Assembly: GCF_001179845.1 (NCBI RefSeq)
Contig: NZ_CVSB01000026.1
Span: 1-64,000 of the forward strand
DNA: 64,000 bases
Direction: 5' to 3'
Source of the DNA: Candidatus Pelagibacter communis
GTDB lineage: Bacteria > Pseudomonadota > Alphaproteobacteria > Pelagibacterales > Pelagibacteraceae
Part shown: positions 1 to 8,376 of the stretch, in pieces
Layout of the letters: each line of letters opens with the position of its first letter
Numbering within the stretch: the first letter of the stretch is position 1
Notes under the pieces: generated by a model
Seen by the model: only the letters and a program-made list of their open reading frames with translations
Databases searched by the model: none
Told to the model about the DNA's origin: nothing
Translations under genes and position numbers: made by a program

Positions 1-270
1 ATAAGCTTCTTGGTTTGGTAACCAAATATCAGGATGCACATCGATTTCACCCTTACCTCTATCAATCGCTGCGTAAATTGCTGTGTTGTTTCCAGGAACA
101 AGCTCAGCCTCTCCACCCATTTTATCTGTAACAACTGCTGCTAATAAATTTGCAATAGCTGTAGCACCTGTCCAGCCTGGATCTCCAATTTTAACCTTTT
201 CTGCTTGTGCAGAGAACATTGCTAAAATCGAGATTAACCCAGCTACAAGTGTAGTTTTAATTATTCTCAT
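1..270 (-). CDS. Betaine/proline-type ABC transporter substrate-binding protein, N-terminal part
   Basis: Only the first 90 codons lie in the window; the gene continues past base 1. Residues 1-22 form a signal peptide (basic start, hydrophobic core, cut near SAQA). The mature start, VKIGDPGWTGATAIANLL, followed by ELVPG, IDRGKGEIDVHPDIW, is typical of the OpuAC/ProX family (PF04069) that binds quaternary amines or similar osmolytes in the periplasm. The start ATG is preceded by a clear AAGGAG Shine-Dalgarno, as expected for an abundant binding protein. A TTGACT hexamer lies about 50 bases upstream (322-327, minus sense), but no convincing -10 accompanies it. The ligand cannot be told from this fragment. 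Confidence 0.85.
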   Translation of the reverse strand, partial: MRIIKTTLVAGLISILAMFSAQAEKVKIGDPGWTGATAIANLLAAVVTDKMGGEAELVPGNNTAIYAAIDRGKGEIDVHPDIWLPNQEAY

Positions 271-371
271 ATTATCTCCTTTTAAATTTATAAATTAAGC
301 TTAACGCGAATTGAGATAACGAGTCAAAGAAAATAAAGTTATAAAAAAAGAGTATAATAACTAAATATAGT

Positions 372-782
372 TTATTCTGGATTTGCCGTAAGAGTTTTGA
401 TCTCTAAAATATTTTCGTTTGGATCTTTCACAAAGAACGTTTCTTGTTCGTACTTAGTACCTTTAAATCTTAGATAAGGTTCATCATAATATTTTGTACC
501 ACTATCTTTTAATCTTTGTTTAAGAGCATCAAAATCTTTTCTAGATAAATGAACTCCAAAATGAGGAACTGATACATTGCCCATATCCACATCATGTCTT
601 TCATTGTCTAATTTGTGTTCACTTTTGTGAAGTGTTAATTCATTACCCCAAAAATCAACATCAGCCCATTCTTGAGCAGAATTGTCTAATCTGCATCCTA
701 GGGTTTCGCTGTAAAATTTTTTTGCAACTTCTAAATCTCCACAAGGTATTGCTAAATGAAAACAATTAGTGTTTTTGTACAT
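372..782 (-). CDS. VOC superfamily protein (extradiol dioxygenase/glyoxalase fold)
   Basis: A 136-residue single vicinal-oxygen-chelate module. It opens with FHLAIPCGDLEVAKKFYSE, the usual first beta-alpha unit, and ends with DPNENILEIKTL. Likely metal ligands are His9, His74 or His78 (VPHFGVHL) and Glu127. The length and the WADVDFWGNELTLH segment fit the COG3565-type predicted dioxygenases rather than lactoylglutathione lyase, so the substrate is unknown. The gene stands alone between the binding-protein gene and the divergent cysE, with no partner that would suggest a pathway. Confidence 0.8.
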   Translation of the reverse strand: MYKNTNCFHLAIPCGDLEVAKKFYSETLGCRLDNSAQEWADVDFWGNELTLHKSEHKLDNERHDVDMGNVSVPHFGVHLSRKDFDALKQRLKDSGTKYYDEPYLRFKGTKYEQETFFVKDPNENILEIKTLTANPE

Positions 783-856
783 AATTAGACTTTAATATAT
801 GAATTTAATCACTATATAAAGCCTGTTTTTAAAACAAATCAGAAAAAAATTTAATA

Positions 857-1441
857 ATGAACAATTTTTTACAATCAATAATTGATAGAGACCCTGCGGC
901 AAAATCTAAACTAAGTTTAATTTTAACTTACCCGGGAGTAAAAGCGGTATTCTTTCATAGACTAGCAAACTTTTTTAGTACTGCAAAATTTCATCTAATT
1001 GCAAGAATCATTTCTCAATTTTCAAGATTCTTAACAGGTATTGAAATTCATCCAAATGCAAAAATTGGAAAAAATTTATTTATCGATCATGGAATGGGAG
1101 TTGTGATTGGAGAAACGTCTGAGATTGGTGATAATGTAACTATTTACCATATGGTTACATTAGGTGGAATTGCACCTAGTATAAATTCAAATGATCAACG
1201 TAATATTAAAAGACATCCTACTATAAAAGAGGATGTGGTAATTGGTTCAGGTGCACAAGTATTAGGTCCAGTAGTGGTTGGTAAAGGTGCAAGAATTGGA
1301 GCTAATGCAGTAATCACTAAAGACGTTGTAGAAAATGCTGTTATGGTTGGAATTCCAGCAAGAAGTGTTGGAATTGCTGATAGTGAATTTAAACCTTATG
1401 GTATTACACCTGATAGTGATAAAAAATCAGATAATGAATAA
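857..1441 (+). CDS. cysE: Serine O-acetyltransferase
   Basis: Transfers acetyl from acetyl-CoA to L-serine, making O-acetylserine for cysteine synthesis. The protein has 194 residues, the short CysE/EpsC form, with an N-terminal helical part (1-65) and a C-terminal left-handed beta-helix of hexapeptide repeats (66-165). The catalytic His78 sits in IDHGMG, followed by [13 protein letters not shown] and the second conserved His98 in YHMVTLGG. Its stop overlaps the start of the next gene, cysteine synthase (ATGAATAA arrangement), so the two are translationally coupled and catalyse consecutive steps. There is no obvious Shine-Dalgarno. Confidence 0.93.
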   Translation: MNNFLQSIIDRDPAAKSKLSLILTYPGVKAVFFHRLANFFSTAKFHLIARIISQFSRFLTGIEIHPNAKIGKNLFIDHGMGVVIGETSEIGDNVTIYHMVTLGGIAPSINSNDQRNIKRHPTIKEDVVIGSGAQVLGPVVVGKGARIGANAVITKDVVENAVMVGIPARSVGIADSEFKPYGITPDSDKKSDNE

Positions 1442-2435
1442 CACACAAAACGATTTTATTTCAGGTATAGGAAACACTCCCCTAATCAAACTAAGAGCTG
1501 CTTCAGAAATTACTGGATGTAATATTTATGGAAAAGCAGAATTTTTAAATCCAGGAGGATCAGTAAAAGATAGAGCTGCCCTTGCATTAATTAAAGATGC
1601 TCAAGAAAAAAAATTAATTGCTAAAGGTGGAACTGTTGTTGAAGGAACAGCTGGTAACACTGGAATTGGTTTAGGTCTATTAGGAAATTCCTTAGGTTAT
1701 AAAACAATCATTGTAATGAATGATAATCAAACCCAAGAAAAAAAAGATCTACTTAGAAATCTTGGAGCTGAATTAAGATTAGTACCACCTAAACCTTATA
1801 AAGATGATAACAATTTTGTTAAAGTAGCAGCTAGACTTGCAGATGAATTAAGACCAACGAATAATAACGGTGTAATTTGGGCTAATCAATTCGATAATAC
1901 AGCTAATGCTAAAGGTCATTATGAAGGTACAGGACAAGAAATTTGGGAACAGACTGAAGGTAAAGTTGATGGCTTTGTGTGTTCTTCAGGAACAGGTGGA
2001 ACTATTTCTGGAGTTAGCAATGCTCTTAAAGAAAAGAATAAAGATATAAAAATTTACTTATCTGATCCAAAGGGTTCTGCTCTGTATAATTATATAAAGA
2101 ATGGTGAACTAAAATCAGAAGGAGGATCAATTACTGAAGGAATTGGTTCAAGCAGAGTAACAGCTAACTTTGGTGAGGCTAAGATTGATGATGCTTATTC
2201 TATAGATGATCATGAGGCACTACCTATACTTTATGATTTAATTCAAAATGAAGGCCTGAGTTTAGGTACTAGTTGTGGTATCAATATCGCTGGAGCAATA
2301 AGAATGGGTAAAGAATTAGGGCCTGGTAAAACTATTGTAACAATTCTTTGTGATAGAAGTGATAAATACGCAACTAAAATGTTCAATAAAAAATTCCTAG
2401 AAGATAAAGGTCTACCAGTACCTAATTGGTTTTAG
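1434..2435 (+). CDS. cysK: Cysteine synthase A (O-acetylserine sulfhydrylase)
   Basis: PLP enzyme joining O-acetylserine and sulfide to give cysteine. I place the start at 1434, inside the cysE stop region. An upstream extension to 1335 is open, but that stretch is simply cysE read in another frame. The 333-residue protein shows the PLP lysine Lys45 ([11 protein letters not shown]), the substrate loop TAGNTG (72-77) and the phosphate-binding SGTGGT (185-190). A charged insertion around 118-150 ([11 protein letters not shown]...) makes it resemble the longer fungal-like and alphaproteobacterial CysK branch. A cystathionine beta-synthase-like role is less likely given the cysE partner. Confidence 0.93.
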   Translation: MNNTQNDFISGIGNTPLIKLRAASEITGCNIYGKAEFLNPGGSVKDRAALALIKDAQEKKLIAKGGTVVEGTAGNTGIGLGLLGNSLGYKTIIVMNDNQTQEKKDLLRNLGAELRLVPPKPYKDDNNFVKVAARLADELRPTNNNGVIWANQFDNTANAKGHYEGTGQEIWEQTEGKVDGFVCSSGTGGTISGVSNALKEKNKDIKIYLSDPKGSALYNYIKNGELKSEGGSITEGIGSSRVTANFGEAKIDDAYSIDDHEALPILYDLIQNEGLSLGTSCGINIAGAIRMGKELGPGKTIVTILCDRSDKYATKMFNKKFLEDKGLPVPNWF

Positions 2436-2848
2436 ATATAAATTTTATCAGCTAATCCGTAACAAAGTATTGCACTCAATAAAGTTAAAATACCTGGTGC
2501 AATCACTCCTTCAATAGATGTTTGAGGAGTATGACCTAACTTATTTATTTTAATTGTATAAATTCCCACACAAAAAGCTGAAAGGTTTTGTAAAAATACT
2601 AAGTTAAAAAAAGCCCATGTTCCTTGAAGTCCATCAGGTCTTATGAAGCCAACCCAAAAAGCCATAACTACTGCTCCGATAAATAATGATCCAAAAAATC
2701 TTGTCATTATAGCGCCTGAATCGTCCATACCAAATTTATCTAAAAATTTCTTTGTAGCAAAAACAGTTTGGTAAGCGTATGCAGCAAAAATTATGAAGTG
2801 AATAAGAAAAACGATTAAATAAAATATTCCATTAAATTTTTCAATCAT
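2432..2848 (-). CDS. Conserved membrane protein of unknown function
   Basis: 138 residues with four predicted membrane helices (about 6-28, 50-68, 78-98 and 112-132). The loop between helices 1 and 2 carries FATKKFLDKFGMDDSG. I do not recognise a characterised family; it has the size of the small four-helix DUF proteins common in SAR11 and Roseobacter. It converges on cysK, with a 4-base overlap of the two 3' ends, and has no operon partner. Confidence 0.65.
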   Translation of the reverse strand: MIEKFNGIFYLIVFLIHFIIFAAYAYQTVFATKKFLDKFGMDDSGAIMTRFFGSLFIGAVVMAFWVGFIRPDGLQGTWAFFNLVFLQNLSAFCVGIYTIKINKLGHTPQTSIEGVIAPGILTLLSAILCYGLADKIYI

Positions 2849-2933
2849 AAATAAATTTTATCAAAAATTAAAATCGAATTAAATAGCTAAATCTGCTAGA
2901 ATTTATCTATAAAATAAAGCAACAGGAGAAAAT

Positions 2934-3254
2934 ATGTCTATATTAGAAAAATATAGTGCTGCACTAAAAAATAAAGACGAATCAGCAATGAATGAGCTTT
3001 TGCATGATGATTTTAAATTTACGATGCATAAATCAGGAAATGTTTTAACAAAAAGTGATGTCATTAAGTGGGCTATGAGTGGCGATATCAATCAAGATAA
3101 AGTTAGAATTATTTACGAGAATGACGAAGTTGGAATTCACCATGCTTTTGTTACATTTAACGATGGAAATGTTGAGGCGGTAATGGCAGTTTATAAATAT
3201 GATAAAGGTAAAATCATAAGTTTAGAAACTGGTGCTACTCCAATGCCAAAATAA
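2934..3254 (+). CDS. SnoaL/NTF2-like small protein
   Basis: 106 residues with the pattern of the NTF2-like cone fold: an N-terminal helix pair (EKYSAALKNKDESAMNELLHDDFKF), then a four-stranded sheet ending in VEAVMAVYKYDKGKIISLETGATPM. Family members include ketosteroid isomerases, SnoaL cyclases and many non-enzymatic binding domains, so no reaction can be assigned. A good AGGAG lies 8 bases before the ATG. It is followed by the SMR/DUF2798 genes after 38 bases and could share their transcript. Confidence 0.7.
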   Translation: MSILEKYSAALKNKDESAMNELLHDDFKFTMHKSGNVLTKSDVIKWAMSGDINQDKVRIIYENDEVGIHHAFVTFNDGNVEAVMAVYKYDKGKIISLETGATPMPK

Positions 3255-3292
3255 TTATATATATTTTGCGAGATTTCATTTAAGATTATAAA

Positions 3293-3625
3293 ATGAGTCT
3301 TGCCACTTCTTATTTATTCTTAGGTGTAGCTGTTTTTCTTGGAGTTACATCAAATAGTTTTGCAAAAAGTGCTGAAGGGTTTACTTTACTTGTTCCGAGT
3401 ATAATCACTGCTATTACAATTGTTCTGTGTATGTATGCTCTTTCATTGGTAATGAAAAATATTCCGATGGGTATAACTTATGCGTCCTTTGCGGGCTTAA
3501 CAATTATAGCAACAGTGGTGGTTGGAGTAATTAGATTTAATCAAGTACCTAATTTATACTCATTATTTGGTTTAGCTTTTATTATTGTTGGTGTTTTAAT
3601 GGTCAACCTGTTAGGTAATAATTAA
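3293..3625 (+). CDS. Small multidrug resistance (SMR)-like membrane protein, first of a pair
   Basis: 110 residues with four transmembrane helices and the SMR signature FAKSAEGFTLLVPS...GITYASFAGL...FNQVPNLYSLFGLAFIIVGVLMVNLLG, closely parallel to EmrE along its length. The membrane-embedded glutamate of helix 1 that is essential in EmrE (Glu14, eleven residues before the EGFT glutamate) is Gly17 here, and the substrate-stacking tryptophan of helix 3 is Phe. Proton-coupled drug export by the classical mechanism is therefore doubtful. It is 2 bases from a DUF2798 gene, which is 2 bases from a second SMR gene, so the three are surely one operon. Confidence 0.85.
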   Translation: MSLATSYLFLGVAVFLGVTSNSFAKSAEGFTLLVPSIITAITIVLCMYALSLVMKNIPMGITYASFAGLTIIATVVVGVIRFNQVPNLYSLFGLAFIIVGVLMVNLLGNN

Positions 3626-3627
3626 TT

Positions 3628-3855
3628 ATGATTAATAAAAAATATGCTCAACCCTTATTTATGATTTTAATGTCCTTAGGTATGAGTGTTATTATGAGTG
3701 GTGTTGTTGTAGCAGTGAATACAGGTGTGTCAGATGGTTTCTTTTTTAGATGGGGATATTCTATAATGTTTGCTTATCCAATTGCTTTAATAGCAGCATT
3801 TACTCTAGCTCCTTTAATGAGACCATTGGTAAATAAAATTGCGTCAAAAGAATAA
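3628..3855 (+). CDS. DUF2798 family membrane protein
   Basis: 75 residues, two transmembrane helices (about 10-30 and 44-65), with the DUF2798 pattern SLGMSVIMSGVVVAVNTG ... RWGYSIMFAYPIALIAAFTLAPLMRPLV. The function of the family is unknown. It lies between two SMR-like genes with 2-base gaps on both sides, so the product probably works with, or stabilises, an SMR-like complex. That link is inference from gene order only. Confidence 0.8.
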   Translation: MINKKYAQPLFMILMSLGMSVIMSGVVVAVNTGVSDGFFFRWGYSIMFAYPIALIAAFTLAPLMRPLVNKIASKE

Positions 3856-3857
3856 TT

Positions 3858-4193
3858 ATGAAACCGTTGTTAGGGTATTTATTTTTAGCTAACGGAATTA
3901 TATTTGGTATCGCATCAAATAGTTTTGCTAAAATTTCTGAGGGATTTACTAAATTAACTCCATCTGTTTTATGTATTTTGTTTATGTGTATTACTATGTT
4001 TTCAATTGCAAAAGCAATGTCTGCACTACCAGTTGGATTTGCCTACTCTACTTATAGTGGTTTAACAGTTACAGGTGTTGTTCTTTTTGCAGTATTAAAA
4101 TTTAATCAAGTACCTAATCTTTATGGAATAATTGGAATAATTTTAATTATTATTGGTGTAATAATGGTTAATTATCTTGGACGACTAAACTGA
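3858..4193 (+). CDS. Small multidrug resistance (SMR)-like membrane protein, second of a pair
   Basis: 111 residues, four transmembrane helices, with SNSFAKISEGFTKLTPS, GFAYSTYSGL and KFNQVPNLYGIIGIILIIIGVIMVNYLG. It aligns end to end with the SMR-like protein two genes upstream, so the two probably arose by duplication and may pair as a heterodimer, as known for YkkCD and MdtIJ. Here too the position of EmrE Glu14 is Gly17, and the helix 3 tryptophan is Tyr. The 3' end overlaps the convergent DUF952 gene by 22 bases. Confidence 0.85.
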   Translation: MKPLLGYLFLANGIIFGIASNSFAKISEGFTKLTPSVLCILFMCITMFSIAKAMSALPVGFAYSTYSGLTVTGVVLFAVLKFNQVPNLYGIIGIILIIIGVIMVNYLGRLN

Positions 4194-4543
4194 TACTTTT
4201 TTAAAATCTCTGGAAGCTCATGTCTTCCATCTTCATTTAATGGTAATTCGTATTCACCAACCACTGTACTAGTATCTAAAGGTGAATATAAATGAGGATA
4301 CATATCTCCATTAGATGCCTGCTCCCACAATAAATGTTCAAGGTTAAATGCATTTACTCTTAACAAAACTAGATTTTCTTTTTTAGAATAATGTTTATTT
4401 AAAGTTTCCTCTACCTGATCCTCTTCAGAAAAGTGAATATAGCCATCTTTAAGATCTTTTTCTGATCCACCATAAGTTCCAGATTGTTTAGCCTTTTGCC
4501 ACTCATCTTTATCTATAACTTTGAAAATAAATTCTAAATTCAT
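4172..4543 (-). CDS. DUF952 family protein
   Basis: 123 residues with the DUF952 core: the opening IFKVIDKDEWQKAKQSGTYGGS, the DGYIHFSEEDQV motif, and MYPHLYSPLDTSTVVGEYELPL near the end. The family is structurally characterised as a small glutathione-S-transferase-related or ADP-ribosyl-like fold protein without a settled activity, so I assign none. It lies 1 base downstream of the DUF924 gene and forms an operon with it and the inositol-monophosphatase-family gene. Confidence 0.85.
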   Translation of the reverse strand: MNLEFIFKVIDKDEWQKAKQSGTYGGSEKDLKDGYIHFSEEDQVEETLNKHYSKKENLVLLRVNAFNLEHLLWEQASNGDMYPHLYSPLDTSTVVGEYELPLNEDGRHELPEILKKYQFSRPR

Positions 4544-4544
4544 T

Positions 4545-5108
4545 TTACCAAGAAGAATTTGGACCTTTTAAGAATTCTATTTCTTCTTCAGTGGATTCTC
4601 TTCCTAAAATTTGATTTCTATGAGGATATCTATGAAATTGTCTGATTGCTTTTGTATGATCTTGCCAAAATTTTTTTATTTCATTGTATCCTTCGTGTTC
4701 TCTTAAATATTTGTTTAACAAGTAATAGGCCATTTCATGATCGCTGATTTCCTCGCTATGAATTAAAGGTAACAACATAAAAAATCTTTGATTTACATTC
4801 ATAGCTTCTAAATAACCTGAATAAACTGCATCGTTTACAATCAATCTAGTTTTTTGATCTTGAGCAAAAGCTTTTTTGTCATTTCTAAACATATTTCTTG
4901 AAAACTGATCAAATAAAATTACTAACGCCAAACAACTCATAGGATTATCTTGCCAATCATCATATTCATTTTGACAAGCATGTTCATAATCTTTTAAAAA
5001 ATTATCTTTAATTTTTTGATCAAACTTTTCATTTTTTTTGAACCGCATTTCAGAAGGGGTTTCTTTAAACCAGAAATCTAGAATTACTTGTGCTCTTTCC
5101 GGTATCAT
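4545..5108 (-). CDS. DUF924 family protein
   Basis: 187 residues with the DUF924 hallmarks: VILDFWFKETP at the start, PMSCLALVILFDQFSRNMFR in the middle (the tetratricopeptide-like helical core), and RYPHRNQILGRESTEEEIEFL at the end. The family is widespread in Proteobacteria and eukaryotes but its biochemical role is unknown. The ATG overlaps the stop of the upstream phosphatase gene by 4 bases (ATGA). Confidence 0.88.
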   Translation of the reverse strand: MIPERAQVILDFWFKETPSEMRFKKNEKFDQKIKDNFLKDYEHACQNEYDDWQDNPMSCLALVILFDQFSRNMFRNDKKAFAQDQKTRLIVNDAVYSGYLEAMNVNQRFFMLLPLIHSEEISDHEMAYYLLNKYLREHEGYNEIKKFWQDHTKAIRQFHRYPHRNQILGRESTEEEIEFLKGPNSSW

Positions 5109-5911
5109 TCAGCTAAAGGTTTTAATAATTTTAAAATCTTTTTATGATTGGCTTTATTATTTGAAACAATAATATTTCCTCCAACAACAGGGTTTTTGTT
5201 TCCCCAGGTCGTTACTATTGCTCCTGCTGCTCTAACGATTGGCATTATTGGATGAATATCCCAAATTTTGTTCGCGCATTGTGCAACCATTTCAAGTCTA
5301 CCTTCTGCTAATTGACAATAAGTCAATGCATCAAAACAAGGAAACTGCATTCTTTTTATAAATTTTGTAATTTTAGATTGCTGTTTTAAAGTTAATTGAT
5401 TGTGAAATGCGGCAGCTAATTTTGCATTCGTAAAATTTAATTTTGAGTTAACTTTAAGTTTTCTTTTTTTATTATTTTCAAAAACATATGCAGAATTTTT
5501 GTTTATATTTAAATAATATTTTCTCATTTTAGGAAAATTTGCTAATCCTAAAATTGGTTCTCCATTGTAATTTAATGAAATAAGATTACTCCAACTAGGA
5601 TTACCTACAACGTATGATCTGGTTCCATCAATTGGATCAATCACCCATGAAAACTCACTCTTTGTATTTTTATGACCGTATTCCTCTCCTATAATTTGAT
5701 GATTTGGGAATTTTTTTGAAATTTTAGATCTTATAAATTTTTCAAAGGCTTTGTCTGATGTTGTTACAGGATCGTAACCTTTGCCTTTCATCTTATTGGT
5801 TATCTTAAATGGTTTATCTAACTTAGCGTAATAAAACTTAGTTAAATCTTTAGCAAGTTGATTTAAAAAGCTTGCATATATTGGATATTTTTTTGTATCA
5901 AATTTTTTCAC
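5105..5911 (-). CDS. hisN: Inositol monophosphatase-family phosphatase, probably histidinol-phosphatase (HisN type)
   Basis: 268 residues of the Mg-dependent IMPase superfamily. Metal ligands are visible: Glu76/Glu77 in IIGEEYGH, Asp92 and Asp95 in WVIDPIDGTRSYVVG, and the late aspartate in KIWDIHPIMPIVRAAGA. The DGTRSYVVGNPSW variant and the ending ...AAGAIVTTWGN fit the HisN group that dephosphorylates histidinol phosphate in alphaproteobacteria, but inositol or other sugar phosphates cannot be excluded. Translation starts at a GTG. It overlaps the downstream DUF924 gene by 4 bases. Confidence 0.78.
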   Translation of the reverse strand: MKKFDTKKYPIYASFLNQLAKDLTKFYYAKLDKPFKITNKMKGKGYDPVTTSDKAFEKFIRSKISKKFPNHQIIGEEYGHKNTKSEFSWVIDPIDGTRSYVVGNPSWSNLISLNYNGEPILGLANFPKMRKYYLNINKNSAYVFENNKKRKLKVNSKLNFTNAKLAAAFHNQLTLKQQSKITKFIKRMQFPCFDALTYCQLAEGRLEMVAQCANKIWDIHPIMPIVRAAGAIVTTWGNKNPVVGGNIIVSNNKANHKKILKLLKPLAE

Positions 5912-5978
5912 AATGAACTCTTACTATTTAATTTATGTTGATTAAAGTTAAATTTTAAATAATCCTTAGCTTACTATT

Positions 5979-7082
5979 ATGAAAATTGAGCTAATTGAAA
6001 ATAAGGTTTATTTTAATAATGGGTCTGAAAAAAAAGAAATTCACCCATTCTGGTTACGAGAAAGAGTTAATGGTGAGGAATATTTAGATAAAGGAACTCA
6101 GCAAAGACTTTTTGATCCTACATTTTTAAGTAATGATGTTTCAATAAATAAAGTAAACCTTAATGAAAAATACCTAGAGGTTAATTTTAATGATGGTGTT
6201 AATTCAAAACTTGAAATTGATAAAATTGCTTCTGAATTTTCTAAAGAAGATATTGTAATTAGATCTATTGAAAAAACTAAATGGGACTCAACATTAAAAA
6301 ATATAAAAAATTTTGAATACCAAGAAAATTTTTATGAAAGTAAAGAGATGCATGATCTGCTTGTTTCATTTTATAAATTTGGTTTTGTAATAGTAAAAAA
6401 TATTCCAACATCTAAAAATTATATTGTTGAATTTGCAAATTCAATAGGCAGTGTTCGAAGAACAAATTTTGGTGAATATTTTGACGTAAAATCTAAACCT
6501 GATCCAAATGATCTTGCTTATACTTCATTAGCTTTGGCACCTCATACCGACAATCCTTATAGAAATCCTGTTCCATGTATTCAACTTTTGCATTGTATAG
6601 AAAGTAAAGTTTCAGGAGGATTATCTACTTTAGTAGATGGTTATACAGTTACTGAAGATTTAAAAAATCAATATCCAGAATTTTATAAAATTTTAACTGA
6701 AGTAAAAGTTAGATTTAGATTCATAGATAAAGAAGTAATTTTAGAAACTATCTCTCCTTTGATTGAACTAAATGAGGATAAAAGTTTCAAGCAGGTAAGA
6801 TTTAGTCCTAGATTAGACTATGTTCCAATTTTAGAAAAAGAAAAACTAGATCTTTACTACCAAGCAAGGAAAAAAATATCCGAAATGTATAATTCAGATA
6901 AATATAGAATTGAATTTAAACTTGAGCCAAAAGACTTAATGATGATGGATAATCATAGACTACTCCATGGGAGAACAGCTTATGAGACAAAGGAAGGTGA
7001 GAGATTTTTACAAGGTTGTTATATTGATTACGATAGTACCGAGGGAAAACTTAGGCACTTAAAAAGAAAGTTTAATCTTTAA
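5979..7082 (+). CDS. Gamma-butyrobetaine dioxygenase-like 2-oxoglutarate/Fe(II) oxygenase
   Basis: 367 residues in two domains: an N-terminal DUF971-type beta domain (about 1-95, with HPFWLRERV) and a C-terminal TauD-type double-stranded beta-helix (120-360). The iron triad is visible as His189 and Asp191 (LAPHTDNPYR) and His330 (LLHGRTAYE), with Arg342 placed to bind 2-oxoglutarate. This two-domain build is that of gamma-butyrobetaine hydroxylase and trimethyllysine hydroxylase of carnitine synthesis. With the betaine transport and catabolism genes elsewhere in the window, a trimethylammonium substrate is plausible but not shown. Its 3' end overlaps the convergent azoreductase gene by 11 bases. 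Confidence 0.85.
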   Translation: MKIELIENKVYFNNGSEKKEIHPFWLRERVNGEEYLDKGTQQRLFDPTFLSNDVSINKVNLNEKYLEVNFNDGVNSKLEIDKIASEFSKEDIVIRSIEKTKWDSTLKNIKNFEYQENFYESKEMHDLLVSFYKFGFVIVKNIPTSKNYIVEFANSIGSVRRTNFGEYFDVKSKPDPNDLAYTSLALAPHTDNPYRNPVPCIQLLHCIESKVSGGLSTLVDGYTVTEDLKNQYPEFYKILTEVKVRFRFIDKEVILETISPLIELNEDKSFKQVRFSPRLDYVPILEKEKLDLYYQARKKISEMYNSDKYRIEFKLEPKDLMMMDNHRLLHGRTAYETKEGERFLQGCYIDYDSTEGKLRHLKRKFNL

Positions 7083-7659
7083 ACAAATTTTCTATTTGCG
7101 CTTCAGCCTCTTTGATTGATTTTTCATAATCTAGTGCCATTTGATCTGCACTAATTATATCTACTTTTTCTATACCAAAAAAGTTAAGAATAAATTTTAA
7201 CCAAGGAGTAAGAAAATCTTCTGAACTATTTAGTTTTGTTCCTCCAGAAGTAATCACTAGATAAGCATGTTTGTTTTTTAACAACCCCTCTCTTCTACCA
7301 TTTGGTTTAAATCTAAAAGTTTCACCTATACGAGCAGCTAAATCCGACCAAGCTTTAAGAGTTGCTGGAGGTCCATAATTATAAATTGGCGCTGAAATTA
7401 TTATGATATCACTCTCTTTTAATTCTTTTACAAGCTTGTCAGAAAGCTCAAACATTTTTTTATGTTCTCCTGTTTGATCTTTTTCATCTATGTTCATTCC
7501 AGATTCTGTAAGCCCACTTACAAAAAGCATCTCATCATCTAAATCTCTATAAATTACTTCATCTTCTGGTTTTTTAATTTTATCTAAAAGTTTTTTTGCT
7601 AAAGCTCTAGAGGTAGAGCCTTTTTTTCTAGCGCTGGAATCTATTTGATAAATCTTCAT
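7072..7659 (-). CDS. FMN-dependent NADH-azoreductase / quinone reductase (AzoR-like)
   Basis: 195 residues with a flavodoxin-like fold. KIYQIDSSARKKGSTSRALA is the FMN-phosphate-binding start, and SAPIYNYGPPATLKAWSDLAAR is the characteristic AzoR region. VITSGG later contacts the flavin. The enzymes reduce quinones and azo compounds by two-electron transfer and probably protect against quinone stress. It lies 9 bases downstream of ccdA on the same strand and may belong to the ppc-ccdA transcript. Confidence 0.85.
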   Translation of the reverse strand: MKIYQIDSSARKKGSTSRALAKKLLDKIKKPEDEVIYRDLDDEMLFVSGLTESGMNIDEKDQTGEHKKMFELSDKLVKELKESDIIIISAPIYNYGPPATLKAWSDLAARIGETFRFKPNGRREGLLKNKHAYLVITSGGTKLNSSEDFLTPWLKFILNFFGIEKVDIISADQMALDYEKSIKEAEAQIENLFKD

Positions 7660-7668
7660 TAATACTTT

Positions 7669-8376
7669 TTATCCGAATTTTTGCATAAATGGAAAGATTT
7701 CAATTATATAAAATCCTATTGCTTGTAATTGATTAGTTAAAATTAAAATACCTGTAATTAGCAGAGTTATTCCGCCAATTTTTGAAATTAAATTTATGTT
7801 TTTCTTAAAATTTTTAGAAAATAATAAGAACCTTTGAATTAAGTATCCAGACAAGACAAACGGGATAGCGAGACCTAATGAATAAGAAATTAACAAGATT
7901 ACAGCTCTTGATAAAGTTTCTTCAATAGATGCCAAAGCTAAAATTGAACCTAAAATTGGACCAATACATGGTGTCCAGCCAAAACCAAAGGCAACACCAA
8001 TCACATATGGAAAAAGAATATTTCTTGATTCTTTTGCATCAAATCTTTTTTCAAAATTTAAATATGGAATATTGATAATTCCAATTAATTGAAGAGAAAA
8101 AATTATGATTACTATTCCTGCTGAAATTCTTAACACTTCTGAATTTTGTAGTAATGTCTGTCCCAAAAAAGATGCTGATGCACCTAAAAGAACAAAGACA
8201 GTTGAGAACCCTAAACAAAATAAAATTAATGGAAAAAAATTGATTTTTTTTTGATTTAAAATTTCTTGTAAAGATTGGCCAGAGATATAAGAAATATATC
8301 CAGGTATTAAAGGTAGAACACATGGAGATAAAAAACTTATAAGTCCTGCTCCAAAAGCAATTAGGTATTCAAACAT
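7669..8376 (-). CDS. ccdA: Cytochrome c biogenesis/thiol-disulfide transmembrane reductase CcdA
   Basis: 235 residues, six transmembrane helices. It carries the two reactive cysteines of the DsbD/CcdA family: Cys19 in FLSPCVLPLIPGY and Cys137 in FGWTPCIGPILG. It passes reducing equivalents from cytoplasmic thioredoxin across the membrane for heme attachment or thiol repair. The ATG directly abuts the stop codon of ppc (TAA then ATG), so it is co-transcribed although the functions are unrelated. Confidence 0.93.
   Translation of the reverse strand: MFEYLIAFGAGLISFLSPCVLPLIPGYISYISGQSLQEILNQKKINFFPLILFCLGFSTVFVLLGASASFLGQTLLQNSEVLRISAGIVIIIFSLQLIGIINIPYLNFEKRFDAKESRNILFPYVIGVAFGFGWTPCIGPILGSILALASIEETLSRAVILLISYSLGLAIPFVLSGYLIQRFLLFSKNFKKNINLISKIGGITLLITGILILTNQLQAIGFYIIEIFPFMQKFG

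Noticed and set aside
83-298. Plus-strand open frame opposite the first binding-protein gene
   Set aside because: It is antisense to a clear signal-peptide-bearing protein and resembles nothing known.
1335-1433. An N-terminal extension of cysteine synthase by 33 residues
   Set aside because: The stretch lies wholly inside cysE in another frame and encodes a Leu/Val-rich string unlike CysK; the ATG at 1434 gives a normal family start.
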